Positions 16,891 through 28,072 of a stretch of DNA of 64,000 nt are shown piece by piece. The position numbers and the translations under genes are program-made. Location: contig NZ_JAPEOZ010000001.1 of assembly GCF_026340655.1 (NCBI RefSeq), positions 3,100,001 through 3,164,000 on the forward strand. Direction: 5' to 3'. Under the pieces are notes generated by a model. It was given only the letters and a program-made list of their open reading frames with translations, was not told the origin of the DNA and ran no database searches. The stretch is from Streptomyces sp. NBC_01275 (GTDB taxonomy: Bacteria; Actinomycetota; Actinomycetes; Streptomycetales; Streptomycetaceae). Each line of letters starts with the position of its first letter. Within the stretch, counting starts at the first letter, position 1.

Positions 16891-16903
16891 AAGTCGGACC
16901 GGA

Positions 16904-17332
16904 TCAGCCACGGTCCCAGTCGTACGAGTAGCCTTGCTCCGGAGCACAGTTGTCCGGACGCAGGGCACCCCGGTCGCGGCAGACTCGGAGCTTGGCTTTG
17001 CCCGTGTAGCGCTGTGCACCATCCCAATTGGAGTGGTGGAGTCGGACGGAACTCCGCTGCTTGCCGTAGTACCGCACCCAGTCGTGCCCCTGAATCTTGA
17101 CCTCGACGTACACGTTGTGCCGGTCAGCAGCGATCGTGTCCTTGAGCTGTCCCCACCATTCGAAGGCACCATGGTTGACCCCGGGCCGGTTGAACTTGTA
17201 CTTCCCGTTGCTGAACTCGACGCCTTGCGGGTCGAGGTTCGGGATCGTCCCCTTCACCGGCGAAGCAAATGCCGTCACCGCCGCGCTGAGCACCAAACCA
17301 GCCGCAGCCAAACCGAGCACTGCCCTCTTCAT
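16904..17332 (-). CDS. small secreted protein of unknown function
   Basis: A 142-residue protein with a clear Sec signal peptide (MKRAVLGLAAAGLVLSAAVT, cut after AFA). The mature part is basic and aromatic (GYSYDW, HDWVRYYGKQRSSVRLHHSN) with two cysteines that could pair (CRDRG, DNCAPE). GGAGG precedes the ATG. I do not recognise the family. It lies upstream of the ABC ATPase/permease genes in the same direction but is separated from them by a terminator. Confidence 0.85.
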   Translation of the reverse strand: MKRAVLGLAAAGLVLSAAVTAFASPVKGTIPNLDPQGVEFSNGKYKFNRPGVNHGAFEWWGQLKDTIAADRHNVYVEVKIQGHDWVRYYGKQRSSVRLHHSNWDGAQRYTGKAKLRVCRDRGALRPDNCAPEQGYSYDWDRG

Positions 17333-17475
17333 GCACACCTCCATAACCAATAGCGACATCTCCATCGCCATGAGTAACGGACTGTAGCGGTGCGTAAGTT
17401 GACAGAAACGATCTATCGCCTCATAACCATCACATCAGGCGATCGAAATCCAGACACGCTCACCGAAAAGCACAA

Positions 17476-17508
17476 GAGGGCGACACCCCCGCACAGGGTG
17501 TCGCCCTC
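17476..17508 (-). terminator. hairpin terminator of ppdK
   Basis: GAGGGCGACACCC (17476-17488) pairs perfectly with GGGTGTCGCCCTC (17496-17508) over a 7-base loop. It lies about 80 bases past the ppdK stop. Confidence 0.88.
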
Positions 17509-17587
17509 CTCTTGCGTGCCGGAACCGCCGTCGATCGGTGAGGGTCGGGGACCGGCGGCGGTTCCGGGGTTCTGGTGTCCGGAGGGG

Positions 17588-20308
<2,721 letters not shown>

Positions 20309-20512
20309 GGGTCTCGACTCCTCGAGGACGCGGTGGCTGCCCTGACGGCCAGGAACATACCCAGATCGAAGGCTCCTGGGTACGTCCACTCACGCGTCAT
20401 GTGCCCGTAACCAGTCGTCCGCCAGCGGATCGAAAGTCAAGGCTGGGCAAGCTCCGGGCGGTGGATGTTTTCACTTCTTGAACGCAGGCACCCCCTCCAC
20501 CCATAAGTTTAC

Positions 20513-20625
20513 GCTCAGATGAGCGCCGTATGCCACGTTTGATTTCGATCGATGAACGATCAAGGGGTGGCACCGAGTGCCACCCCTTGGAGAAGTACAG
20601 CCGCTCATGATCCGCTCATCTGAGC
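20513..20625. promoter_or_regulatory. paired GCTCAnnTGAGC palindromes upstream of ppdK
   Basis: GCTCAGATGAGC at 20513-20524 and its exact reverse complement GCTCATCTGAGC at 20614-20625 are each imperfect palindromes (GCTCA, two bases, TGAGC). They flank a strong hairpin and lie 205 and 306 bases before the ppdK start codon. They look like a two-site operator for a dimeric regulator that could loop DNA. No known regulator site is recognised. Confidence 0.5.
20561..20589. terminator. strong hairpin between ROK gene and ppdK
   Basis: CAAGGGGTGGCAC (20561-20573) and GTGCCACCCCTTG (20577-20589) form a perfect 13-bp stem with a 3-base loop. It may terminate minus-strand transcription from the ROK gene, or act as a leader attenuator of ppdK. 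Confidence 0.75.
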
Positions 20626-20713
20626 AGCAAGCCCCTCAAGGGTGGCGAGAATCACGCTTCCGGCAGCGCCCGGATTTCATCATGCGGACAGTCCGCAGAC
20701 ACGTCTCGGAGTG

Positions 20714-20851
20714 GAAACGCGCCCGTCACACGAGCGCGAGGGACCACGCGAACGCGCCCCTCACGCGGGTACGGAGAGCGCGCGAACGCGTCCATCTCAC
20801 GGGCGCGGGGAGCACACGAACACGCCCGTACCACGAGCGTCCCTCACACCC
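20714..20851. repeat. four imperfect 34-bp tandem repeats
   Basis: Units beginning GAACGCGCCC or close variants start at 20714 (36 bp), 20750, 20784 and 20818 (34 bp each); the last runs into the ROK gene stop codon. The consensus is roughly GAACGCGCCCNTCACGCG followed by GCGCGGGGAGCRCRC. The period is not a multiple of three, so the repeat is not a coding remnant in one frame. The function is unknown. Confidence 0.7.
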
Positions 20852-22064
20852 CCAGCGCCAGCAACCGCTCCTCCACCCGGTCCGGCGCGTACAGGTGCTC
20901 CACGACCAGCGCACCCGCTCCCACCAGCCCCGCACGCTCCCCCAGGCGCGAGGTCACGATCTCCAGGCGGGCCGTGGAGCGGGGCAGTGCCCGCTGGTAG
21001 AGCAGCTCGCGCACGCCCGTGAGGAAGGGGGTTCCGGCCAGATCCCCGGCGATCATGAGCACGCCCGGATTGAGGAGCGTCACGACCGTCGCCAGTACGT
21101 CCCCCACCCGGCGCCCCGCCTCACGCGCCAGCGCGGCCGCGCCCGGATGCCCGGCGGCGAGCAGGTCCCGCACATCTGAGCCCGAGGATGCCGGAACGCC
21201 GGACTCCGCCAGCTTCCGGGCCACCGCGCCGCCGCTCGCGACGGCCGCGAGACAGCCGTGGGAACCGCAGCGGCACAGGGCCTCCGTGCCGACCCTGATG
21301 TGACCGATGTCGCCGGCGCCGCCGTCGACGCCCCGGAAGACCGAGCCGCCGACCACGACCCCGGCGCCGATGCCCGTCGAGACCTTGACCAGCACGAACG
21401 CCGAGCAGTCGGCGTATCCGGTGCGCTGTTCGCCGTACGCCATGAGGTTGGCGTCGTTGTCGACGAGGACGGGGACGCGGGGGGCGCCCGTGCGTTCGGT
21501 GAAGGCGCGGGACAGGCGGCCCCTTATGTCGTAGCCGTCCCAGCCGGGCATGATCGGCGGCTGGACGACCCGGCCGGTCTCGTTGTCGACGGGGCCGGGG
21601 ACGGCGAGGCCGATGCCGCAGACCTCGTCGGCGCGGTGGCCGGCCTTCTCCAGCAGCTCGGCGAACCAGCCGCCCAGCTCGCCGAGGACCGCGTCCGGGC
21701 CGTCCTCGATGAGCAGCGTGCCGCTGTGCTCGGCCAGGATCTCGCCCGTCAGGGACAGCACGGCCGCGCGCGCGTGCCGGGTCTCGAGGTCGGCGGCGAG
21801 GACGACGGCGTGCGCGTCGTCGAACTCCAGGGTGATCGAGGGGCGTCCGCCGAGCGGCGAGTCGACCGGGCCGCCCGCGCCCTCGCGCAGCCAGCCCGCA
21901 CGGAAGAGCCGGTCCAGGCGTTGGCCGACGGTGGCGCGGGAGAGACCGGTCACCTGCTGGAGCGCACCGCGGGTCGTCGCCCGTCCGCTGCGCACCAGTT
22001 CCAGCAGATCTCCGGCGCCGGCCTGACCGCCCGCCCTGCCGGTCCGTCCCGGACGTCCGGTCAT
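20844..22064 (-). CDS. ROK family transcriptional regulator/sugar kinase-like protein
   Basis: A 406-residue protein with an N-terminal winged helix (about 15-65: GALQQVTGLSRATVGQRLDR) followed by a ROK domain. The ROK zinc motif is CRCGSHGCLAAVASG and the sugar/ATP region includes VLVDNDANLMAYGE and GDIGHIRVG. Such proteins usually repress sugar-use genes and are released by a sugar ligand. I chose the ATG at 22064 because AAGGGGG lies five to six bases before it; the GTG two codons upstream has no spacing. Divergence from the glycosidase pair makes those genes its likely targets. Confidence 0.93.
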   Translation of the reverse strand: MTGRPGRTGRAGGQAGAGDLLELVRSGRATTRGALQQVTGLSRATVGQRLDRLFRAGWLREGAGGPVDSPLGGRPSITLEFDDAHAVVLAADLETRHARAAVLSLTGEILAEHSGTLLIEDGPDAVLGELGGWFAELLEKAGHRADEVCGIGLAVPGPVDNETGRVVQPPIMPGWDGYDIRGRLSRAFTERTGAPRVPVLVDNDANLMAYGEQRTGYADCSAFVLVKVSTGIGAGVVVGGSVFRGVDGGAGDIGHIRVGTEALCRCGSHGCLAAVASGGAVARKLAESGVPASSGSDVRDLLAAGHPGAAALAREAGRRVGDVLATVVTLLNPGVLMIAGDLAGTPFLTGVRELLYQRALPRSTARLEIVTSRLGERAGLVGAGALVVEHLYAPDRVEERLLALGV

Positions 22065-22184
22065 GCGCACCCCCTTGTGTTTCTCAACCTTGCATTACAT
22101 ATTGAGTTTTGCGTGTTAAATAGACGTAACCCTACGGTAGCCACTGCCGAACCAGTCGGCCTTGTCGTCTTCGGGGAGCCCCGA
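22065..22184 (+). promoter_or_regulatory. divergent promoter/operator region, ROK gene / glycosidase operon
   Basis: The region is AT-rich for this genome. On the plus strand TTGCAT (22090-22095), 18 bases and TGTTAA could be a promoter. CTCAA (22084-22088) and TTGAG (22102-22106) form a short inverted repeat that could be a ROK operator. GGGGAG (22173-22178) is the ribosome site for the GTG at 22185. Confidence 0.4.
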
Positions 22185-23675
22185 GTGGATCGCACTGCCC
22201 AGCTCATCGCCCGCCCGGCGGAGTACGCCGTTGCATACGATCCGGCGGCCCCGCCGGGTCCGCTGCACCTCAGGGCGGTGGACGTGCTGGAGAGCAACTG
22301 GACGGGAACCTCGACGGTCCCCTCCCGCCATCTGTACCCGCACCAGTGGTCCTGGGACTCCGCGTTCATCGCGATCGGACTGCGGCACGTCTCGCCGCGC
22401 AGGGCGCAGACCGAGCTGGAGACGCTGCTGGCCGCCCAGTGGGACGACGGGCGCATCCCGCACATCGTCTTCAACCCCTCCGTGCCGCTCGACGCGTACT
22501 TCCCGAGCCCCGACTTCTGGCGCTCCTCGACCGCGGGGCGCGCTGCGGGCGCCCCGCGCACCGTACAGACCTCGGGCATCGTGCAGCCACCGGTGCACGC
22601 GCTGGCGGCCTGGCTGGTGCACCGCGCCGACCCGGGTCTCTCGCGGGCGCGCGGCTTCCTCTCCCGGGTGTATCCCCGGCTGGCCGCCTGGCACCGCTAT
22701 CTGCTGCACCGGCGGGACCTGGGCGGCGGCGGGCTGGTGTCGATCGTCCACCCGTGGGAGCAGGGGATGGACAACGCCCCCTCCTGGGACGCCCCGCTCG
22801 CCCGCGTCACCCCGGCCCCGGCCCGCTCCTTCCGCCGCGCCGACCTCGACCACGGCGCGGCCGAGGACCGGCCGACCGATCTGGACTACGGACGGTATGT
22901 GCGACTGGCGACGGACTACCGGGAGAGCGGTTACACAAGGGAAGCCGGCGAGTTCGCCGTGGAGGATCCCTCCTTCAACGCGCTGCTCATCGCCTCCGAG
23001 CACGCCCTCGCGTGCATCGCGCACGAGCTGGGAGCGGCGGGCACGGCCCGGCACGCGCGTGCGGAGCGGCTGACGGCCGCGCTCGTGGAGCGGTTGTGGG
23101 ATCCGGCGGAGGGGCTGTTCTTCTGCCGGGACGTGCGCGGCGGGGATCTCATCCGCGAACGAGGGGTCTCCGGCCTCGTCCCCCTGCTCCTGCCCGGCCT
23201 GCCGCGCGAGGTGACCGCCGCGCTCGTACGGACCCTGCGTGGCCCGCACTTCGGCGTGGGCGACCGCACCCGGCTCGTGCCCAGCTACGACCTGCTCGGC
23301 GAGGCCTTCGACCCGCACCGCTACTGGCGCGGCCCGGCCTGGTTCAACACGAGCTGGCTCCTGGAACGGGGCCTCAGGCTGCACGGCGAGCGCGCCCGGG
23401 CGGACGCACTGCGCGAGGCCGTCCTGGACATCGCCGACACCTCGGACTTCGCGGAGTACGTCGACCCGTACACCGGCGAGGCCTGCGGGGCCACCGGCTT
23501 CAGCTGGACCGCCGCGCTCACGCTCGACCTGCTGCACAGCGACACCGATACCGGCAGCACCAGCACCGCACCCGATATCAGCACCTCAAGCTCATCCAGC
23601 TCATCCAGCTCATCCAGCTCATCCAGCTCATCAAGTACGGCTATCGCGGCTCTCAAGGGAGGGGACCGGGGATGA
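22185..23675 (+). CDS. MGH1/GH63-like glycoside hydrolase
   Basis: Predicted cytoplasmic (alpha/alpha)6-barrel glycosidase of 496 residues, similar in style to mannosylglycerate hydrolase/GH63/trehalase-type enzymes. Typical segments are NWTGTSTVPSRHLYPHQWSW, WDSAFIAIGLRHV, IVQPPVHALAAW, HPWEQGMDNAPSWD and RYWRGPAWFNTSWLLERGL. The exact substrate is not readable. The C terminus ends in a run of about 20 serines encoded by a 9-bp repeat. Its stop overlaps the next gene's start (ATGA), and the divergent ROK gene probably controls it. Confidence 0.85.
   Translation: MDRTAQLIARPAEYAVAYDPAAPPGPLHLRAVDVLESNWTGTSTVPSRHLYPHQWSWDSAFIAIGLRHVSPRRAQTELETLLAAQWDDGRIPHIVFNPSVPLDAYFPSPDFWRSSTAGRAAGAPRTVQTSGIVQPPVHALAAWLVHRADPGLSRARGFLSRVYPRLAAWHRYLLHRRDLGGGGLVSIVHPWEQGMDNAPSWDAPLARVTPAPARSFRRADLDHGAAEDRPTDLDYGRYVRLATDYRESGYTREAGEFAVEDPSFNALLIASEHALACIAHELGAAGTARHARAERLTAALVERLWDPAEGLFFCRDVRGGDLIRERGVSGLVPLLLPGLPREVTAALVRTLRGPHFGVGDRTRLVPSYDLLGEAFDPHRYWRGPAWFNTSWLLERGLRLHGERARADALREAVLDIADTSDFAEYVDPYTGEACGATGFSWTAALTLDLLHSDTDTGSTSTAPDISTSSSSSSSSSSSSSSSSSTAIAALKGGDRG
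23585..23635 (+). repeat. 9-bp tandem repeat encoding poly-serine
   Basis: CTCATCCAG repeats four times perfectly (23591-23626) with decayed copies at each end. In the gene's frame it encodes only serine; in the next frame it would read Leu-Ile-Gln. It lies at the extreme C terminus of the glycosidase. Confidence 0.92.
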
Positions 23676-25609
23676 CGGACCGGCATCATCTGCTCGTGTA
23701 CGGCGGGACGTTCGCCGCCGTGGGCGACCGCGGGGACATCAGCGGCGTACGGGGCTCCGGGTCCCCGGAGGGGTTATTCGTCCGGGACGCCCGGCACCTC
23801 AGCCGCTGGCAGTTGACCGTCGACGGGGCGGTTCCGGAGACGCTGACGCCGGTCGCGGACGGCGACACCGCGCGCTGTGTGCTCGTCCCGCGCGGCGGTC
23901 GCACCGAGCCGCCGTCCTGCACGCTCTTCCGTGAACAGGCCGTCGGCGACAGCTCGTTCGTGGAGTCGCTGCGGGTCGTCAGCAACCGCCCGACGGCGAC
24001 GACGGTCCGGCTCGCGGTCACCGTCGACGCCGACTTCACCGACCAGTTCGAACTGCGCTCCGACCACCGGACGTACGCCAAGGGAGGCGTCGTCCGTCGC
24101 CGCCAAGTCCTCGACGACGGCGTGGAGTTCACCTACCGGCGCGGCGAGTGGCGGTCGGTCACCACGGTGACCGCCGAGCCGGCCCCGGACGGGGTCGAGG
24201 AGACCGGCACCGGCGCCCGCCGCCTGGTGTGGACGCTGGAACTCGAGCCGCACGGCTCCGTCGAGCTGACGCTGCGCGTGATGGCCCGCCCGCACGGCGA
24301 GAAGCGGGCCCTGCGGGTGCCCCGCTCCCCGGCCGCGGTGACCGAGCAGGTGATCGCGCAGGAAGGCGAGTTCGTGGAGGGCGTGGCCTTCCCGACCGGC
24401 TGGCCCGAGCTGGCCGCGGCCTGCGCGCGCGGTCTCGCCGACCTCGCCTCGCTCCAGGTCCAGGCGAGCGGCCCGGACGGCGAGGAGTTGCGCGTCCCGG
24501 CGGCGGGGGCCCCCTGGTTCCTGACGCTGCTGGGCCGCGACGCCCTCCTCACCTCGCTCTTCGCCCTCCCCTACCGCCCCGGACCGACCCGCGCCACCCT
24601 GCTGGCGCTCGCCGCGGCGCAGGCCAAGGAGGTCGGCCCGGAGTCGGTGTCCCAGCCCGGCAAGATCGTCCACGAGGTGCGGCACGGCGAACTCGCCCAC
24701 TTCGGACAGGTCCCGTACGGCCGTTACTACGGCTCGGTGGACGCGACCCCGCTGTTCCTCGTCGTCCTCGGCGCGTACGTCGAGCAGACCGGCGACGCGG
24801 CGCTGGCGCGCCGGCTGGAGCCGAACGCGCGGGCGGCGATCGGCTGGATGCTGGACCACGGCGGCCTCACCTCCCGCGGCTACCTGGTCTACCGCGCCGA
24901 CCAGGGCGGCCTCGCCAACCAGAACTGGAAGGACTCCCCCGGCGCGATCTGCTCCGCCGACGGCACCCGGGCCGGTGGGCCGGTGATGGCGGCGGGGGCC
25001 CAGGGGTACGCGTACGACGCGCTGCGCCGTACGGCGTGGGTCGCGCGGACGGTGTGGGACGACGACACCTACGCCGCCCTGCTGGAACAGGCTGCCGCCG
25101 ACCTGCGAGACCGTTTCCAGCGGGACTTCTGGATGCGGGAGCAGTCCTTCCCGGCGCTCGCGCTCGACGGCGAGGGCCGCCAGGTCGACGCGCTCGCCTC
25201 GGACGCCGGCCATCTGCTCTGGTCCGGCCTGCTGGACAAGGAGTACGGCGAGGTCGTCGGCCGACGGCTCCTCGAACCGGACTTCTTCTCCGGCTGGGGC
25301 GTACGCACGCTGGCGGCGGGGCAGCCGGCGTACCACCCGCTGTCGTACCACCGCGGTTCGGTCTGGCCGCACGACAACGCGCTGATCACGCTCGGGCTCG
25401 CCCGCTACGGCCTGCACGACGAGGCCCGCACGGTCGCCCACGCCCTGGTCGACGCGGCGACCGCGACCGGCCACCGCCTCCCCGAGGTCCTCGCGGGCTA
25501 CGGCCGCGACACCCACGCGGAGCCGGTGCCGTACCCGCACGCGTGCGTACGGGAGTCCCGTTCGGCGGCGGCCCCGTTGGCGCTGCTCACGGCGGTCGGG
25601 GGCGCGTGA
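23672..25609 (+). CDS. glycogen-debranching/amylo-alpha-1,6-glucosidase-like protein
   Basis: A 645-residue protein with an N-terminal beta-rich domain of the debranching-enzyme type (about 1-220: GLFVRDARHLSRWQLTVDG) and a C-terminal (alpha/alpha)6 domain (about 260-640: PWFLTLLGRDALLTSLFALP, NQNWKDSPGAI, SYHRGSVWPHDNALI). It should act on alpha-linked glucans or oligosaccharides in the cytoplasm. Its ATG overlaps the upstream stop behind GGGAGGGG, so it is co-translated with the GH63-like enzyme. No sugar transporter is adjacent, so the substrate may be made inside the cell. Confidence 0.87.
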   Translation: MTDRHHLLVYGGTFAAVGDRGDISGVRGSGSPEGLFVRDARHLSRWQLTVDGAVPETLTPVADGDTARCVLVPRGGRTEPPSCTLFREQAVGDSSFVESLRVVSNRPTATTVRLAVTVDADFTDQFELRSDHRTYAKGGVVRRRQVLDDGVEFTYRRGEWRSVTTVTAEPAPDGVEETGTGARRLVWTLELEPHGSVELTLRVMARPHGEKRALRVPRSPAAVTEQVIAQEGEFVEGVAFPTGWPELAAACARGLADLASLQVQASGPDGEELRVPAAGAPWFLTLLGRDALLTSLFALPYRPGPTRATLLALAAAQAKEVGPESVSQPGKIVHEVRHGELAHFGQVPYGRYYGSVDATPLFLVVLGAYVEQTGDAALARRLEPNARAAIGWMLDHGGLTSRGYLVYRADQGGLANQNWKDSPGAICSADGTRAGGPVMAAGAQGYAYDALRRTAWVARTVWDDDTYAALLEQAAADLRDRFQRDFWMREQSFPALALDGEGRQVDALASDAGHLLWSGLLDKEYGEVVGRRLLEPDFFSGWGVRTLAAGQPAYHPLSYHRGSVWPHDNALITLGLARYGLHDEARTVAHALVDAATATGHRLPEVLAGYGRDTHAEPVPYPHACVRESRSAAAPLALLTAVGGA

Positions 25610-25731
25610 CGCTGCGCTCGGCGGGGCCTGGCGCAGTGTTCGCCGTGGTGCTCGCCGTGCTGCTTGGCTCGGCGTTTGCACGGTGTTTGCCGAGCGGTGG
25701 CCGAGGGGGCTGAACACCGGCCGACGGCAGG

Positions 25732-25797
25732 CCGTACGAAACTGGGGCGGATCCGGTTTCCCGGATCGGATCCGCCGAACCACCGGGCTTCGTACGG
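25732..25797. promoter_or_regulatory. nested inverted repeats before the sulfatase gene
   Basis: Outer arms CCGTACGAA (25732-25740) and TTCGTACGG (25789-25797) enclose inner arms GGCGGATCC (25746-25754) and GGATCCGCC (25768-25776). An alternative small hairpin, GATCCGG with CCGGATC, fits inside. The structure ends at the ribosome site, so it could be an operator or control translation. Confidence 0.6.
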
Positions 25798-25809
25798 AAG
25801 GACCCTCGG

Positions 25810-27978
25810 GTGCCTGTCTCCACTCCCTCTCGCCAACTGCCTGAACCACAAGAACCCGAGAAGACCGAGGGTGCGGCGGATGCCGTGGACGCCAAGGAAC
25901 CCGAGGACTCCGTAGAGGTCGAGGAGGCGGAGGAGGCCGTCGAGGGCGAGAGCAAATCCGAGCCCGAGCCCAAGAAGGAATCCGACCCCGAGGCCGAGGC
26001 CAAGAACGAGCCCGAGCCCGAGCCCGAGAACGAACCCGTGGCCAAGGACGAACCCGAGCCCGAGGCCAAGGACGAACCCGAGCCCGAGCCCGAGGCCAAG
26101 GACGAACCCGAGCCCGAGCCCGAGGCCAAGGACGAACCCGAGCCCGAGCCCGAGGCCAAGGACGAACCCGAGCCCGAGCCCGAGGCCAAGGACGAACCCG
26201 AGCCCGAGCCCGAGGCCAAGGACGAACCCGAGCCCGAGCCCGTGTCGGCAGACGAACCCGCACCCGACTCCGCGCCCGAGTCCTCCTCCCCTACCCCCAC
26301 CCCCCGTTCCCGTCTGTCCCACTGGTGGGCCTGGCGGGACCGGCATCCGCGTGCCGCGCGTGTGGTGTGGTGGACGGTCACCGTGTTGTCGCTGGTCCTC
26401 GTCGTCGGGGCGCTGTTGCTGCCGAACCGGCTCGCCGCGCTTCAGGTGAACCGTTTCGTGCGGTTGCCCGGGGAGGCGATCATCGGCGCGGCCGTGCTGC
26501 TGGCGCTGCCGCGCCGGCCGCGGGTGGCGCTGGCGGCGCTGGGCGGGGCGGTCCTCGGGGCGCTGACCATCGTGAACCTGCTCGACATGGGTTTCATGGA
26601 GTATCTGGGCCGCGACTTCAACCTGGTCCTGGACTGGGGGCTGCTGGACGACGCCCAGTCGTACGTCGCCGACTCGATGGGCTCGACGACGGCGCTCCTC
26701 GCCTCGATCGGCGTCGTCGTCCTCGTCGTCCTCGTCCTGACCCTGATGGCGCTGGCGACGGTCCGGCTCAGCAACATCCTGGTGCGCGACACCCGGCAGG
26801 CGACCCGGGCCACGCTGATCGCGGGCACGGCCTGGATCACCTGCTCGGTGCTGGGTCTGCAGTTCGCCGGCATCCCGGTCGCCTCCGACCGCGTCGCGAA
26901 CCGGCTCGAGTCCGAGGCACGGCATGTGCGGGAGACGCTCCGGGACGAGGCCGCGTTCGCGAAGGTGGCCCGCAGCGACACCTTCGGCGCGACCCCGCCC
27001 GACCAGCTCGTGCCCGATCTGCGGGGCAAGGACATGATCTTCACGTTCATCGAGAGCTACGGTCGCAGCGCCATCGAGGACCCGATCATGGCCCCCGGCG
27101 TCGACCAGACCCTCGACGCGAGCACGGACGCCCTCGCGAAGGCCGGCTTCCACGCCAAGAGCGGCTGGCTGACCTCGGCGACGTACGGCGGCAGCAGTTG
27201 GCTCGGCCACTCCACCACCCTGTCGGGGCTGTGGGTCGACAACCAGCAGCGCTACCGCACGGTCATGTCGAGCGACCATCTCTCCCTCACCAAGGCGTTC
27301 CAGAAGACCGGCGCGTGGGACACCGTCGGCGTCATGCCGGGTGTGCAGAAGACCTGGCCGGAGGCGAAGTTCTACGGCCTGGACAAGGTCTACAACGCTT
27401 TCCAGATGGGTTACCAGGGACCGAAGTTCAGCTGGTCGACGATGCCCGACCAGTACGCGCTGGAGGCGTTCCAGCGGCTGGAGCACAGCAAGAAGCGTGA
27501 CAAGGCGCTGATGTCGGAGATCATCCTGACCTCCAGCCACCAGCCCTGGGCCCCCATCCCGAAGATGGTCGACTGGGACCAGGTCGGCGACGGCTCGATC
27601 TTCAAGGGCATCCAGGAGGCCGGTCTGAAGGCGTCCGACGTCGTCACCGACTCCACCAAGTCCCGCCAGGAGTACGGCAAGTCCATCCAGTACTCGGTGA
27701 CCGCGCTCACCCAGTGGCTGGAGCGCTACGGCAGCGAGGACACCGTCCTGGTCTTCCTCGGCGACCACCAGCCCATCTCACGGGTCAGCGGCGACAACGC
27801 CAGCTGGGACGTGCCGATCTCGATCGTCGCCAAGGACCCGAAGGTCCTCGACAAGATCGCGGACTGGAACTGGACGGACGGTCTGAAGCCGGCCCACAAG
27901 GCCCCGGTGTGGAAGATGAGCTCGTTCCGCGACAAGTTCCTCACGGCGTACGGTTCGACCCCGCATCCCTCCAGCTGA
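25810..27978 (+). CDS. LtaS-like membrane sulfatase/phosphoglycerol transferase
   Basis: Membrane enzyme of 722 residues of the alkaline phosphatase superfamily, probably transferring or cleaving polyol-phosphate groups outside the membrane. Residues 1-160 form an acidic, disordered cytoplasmic tail with DEPEPEPEAK repeats. About four membrane helices follow (VVWWTVTVLSLVLVVGALLL, VALAALGGAVLGALTIVNL, LLASIGVVVLVVLVLTLMAL, ATLIAGTAWITCSVLGLQF). The external domain has MIFTFIESYGRSA, YGGSSWLGHSTTLSG and VFLGDHQPIS metal/active-site motifs. The GTG start follows GGAAGGA. Streptomycetes usually lack classical lipoteichoic acid, so the acceptor is uncertain. Confidence 0.9.
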   Translation: MPVSTPSRQLPEPQEPEKTEGAADAVDAKEPEDSVEVEEAEEAVEGESKSEPEPKKESDPEAEAKNEPEPEPENEPVAKDEPEPEAKDEPEPEPEAKDEPEPEPEAKDEPEPEPEAKDEPEPEPEAKDEPEPEPEAKDEPEPEPVSADEPAPDSAPESSSPTPTPRSRLSHWWAWRDRHPRAARVVWWTVTVLSLVLVVGALLLPNRLAALQVNRFVRLPGEAIIGAAVLLALPRRPRVALAALGGAVLGALTIVNLLDMGFMEYLGRDFNLVLDWGLLDDAQSYVADSMGSTTALLASIGVVVLVVLVLTLMALATVRLSNILVRDTRQATRATLIAGTAWITCSVLGLQFAGIPVASDRVANRLESEARHVRETLRDEAAFAKVARSDTFGATPPDQLVPDLRGKDMIFTFIESYGRSAIEDPIMAPGVDQTLDASTDALAKAGFHAKSGWLTSATYGGSSWLGHSTTLSGLWVDNQQRYRTVMSSDHLSLTKAFQKTGAWDTVGVMPGVQKTWPEAKFYGLDKVYNAFQMGYQGPKFSWSTMPDQYALEAFQRLEHSKKRDKALMSEIILTSSHQPWAPIPKMVDWDQVGDGSIFKGIQEAGLKASDVVTDSTKSRQEYGKSIQYSVTALTQWLERYGSEDTVLVFLGDHQPISRVSGDNASWDVPISIVAKDPKVLDKIADWNWTDGLKPAHKAPVWKMSSFRDKFLTAYGSTPHPSS
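26047..26250 (+). repeat. 30-bp minisatellite, five identical copies
   Basis: Five perfect 30-bp copies (26071-26220) encode DEPEPEPEAK; a 24-bp copy precedes them (26047-26070) and a diverged copy follows. Identity at the DNA level indicates recent expansion. Copy changes would keep the frame. Confidence 0.97.
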
Positions 27979-28019
27979 CCCCCGTCGGCGGACTCCGACC
28001 GGCTGGGCTTCCACCGACA

Positions 28020-28072
28020 GGAAGCTCAGCCGCCGGAAGAAGCCCGGCCGCGGCGGAAGTTCAGCCGCCGGA
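28020..28072. terminator. bidirectional hairpin region between convergent genes
   Basis: GGAAGCTCAGCCGCCGGA (28020-28037) and GGAAGTTCAGCCGCCGGA (28055-28072) are near-identical direct repeats. CCGCCG and CGGCGG elements within and between them allow alternative stems. It covers the stop codon of the dihydrouridine synthase gene and probably ends transcription from both sides. Confidence 0.5.

Noticed and set aside
20714..20851. CRISPR array
   Set aside because: Copies are contiguous, imperfect and lack spacers; no cas genes nearby.
23585..23640. Membrane-like LIQLIQLIQ peptide in the next frame
   Set aside because: It is a by-product of the serine-coding 9-bp repeat; the serine frame continues the glycosidase and ends at the coupled stop.
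26047..26250. CRISPR-like array
   Set aside because: The repeats are head-to-tail without unique spacers and lie in frame in a gene; it is a minisatellite.
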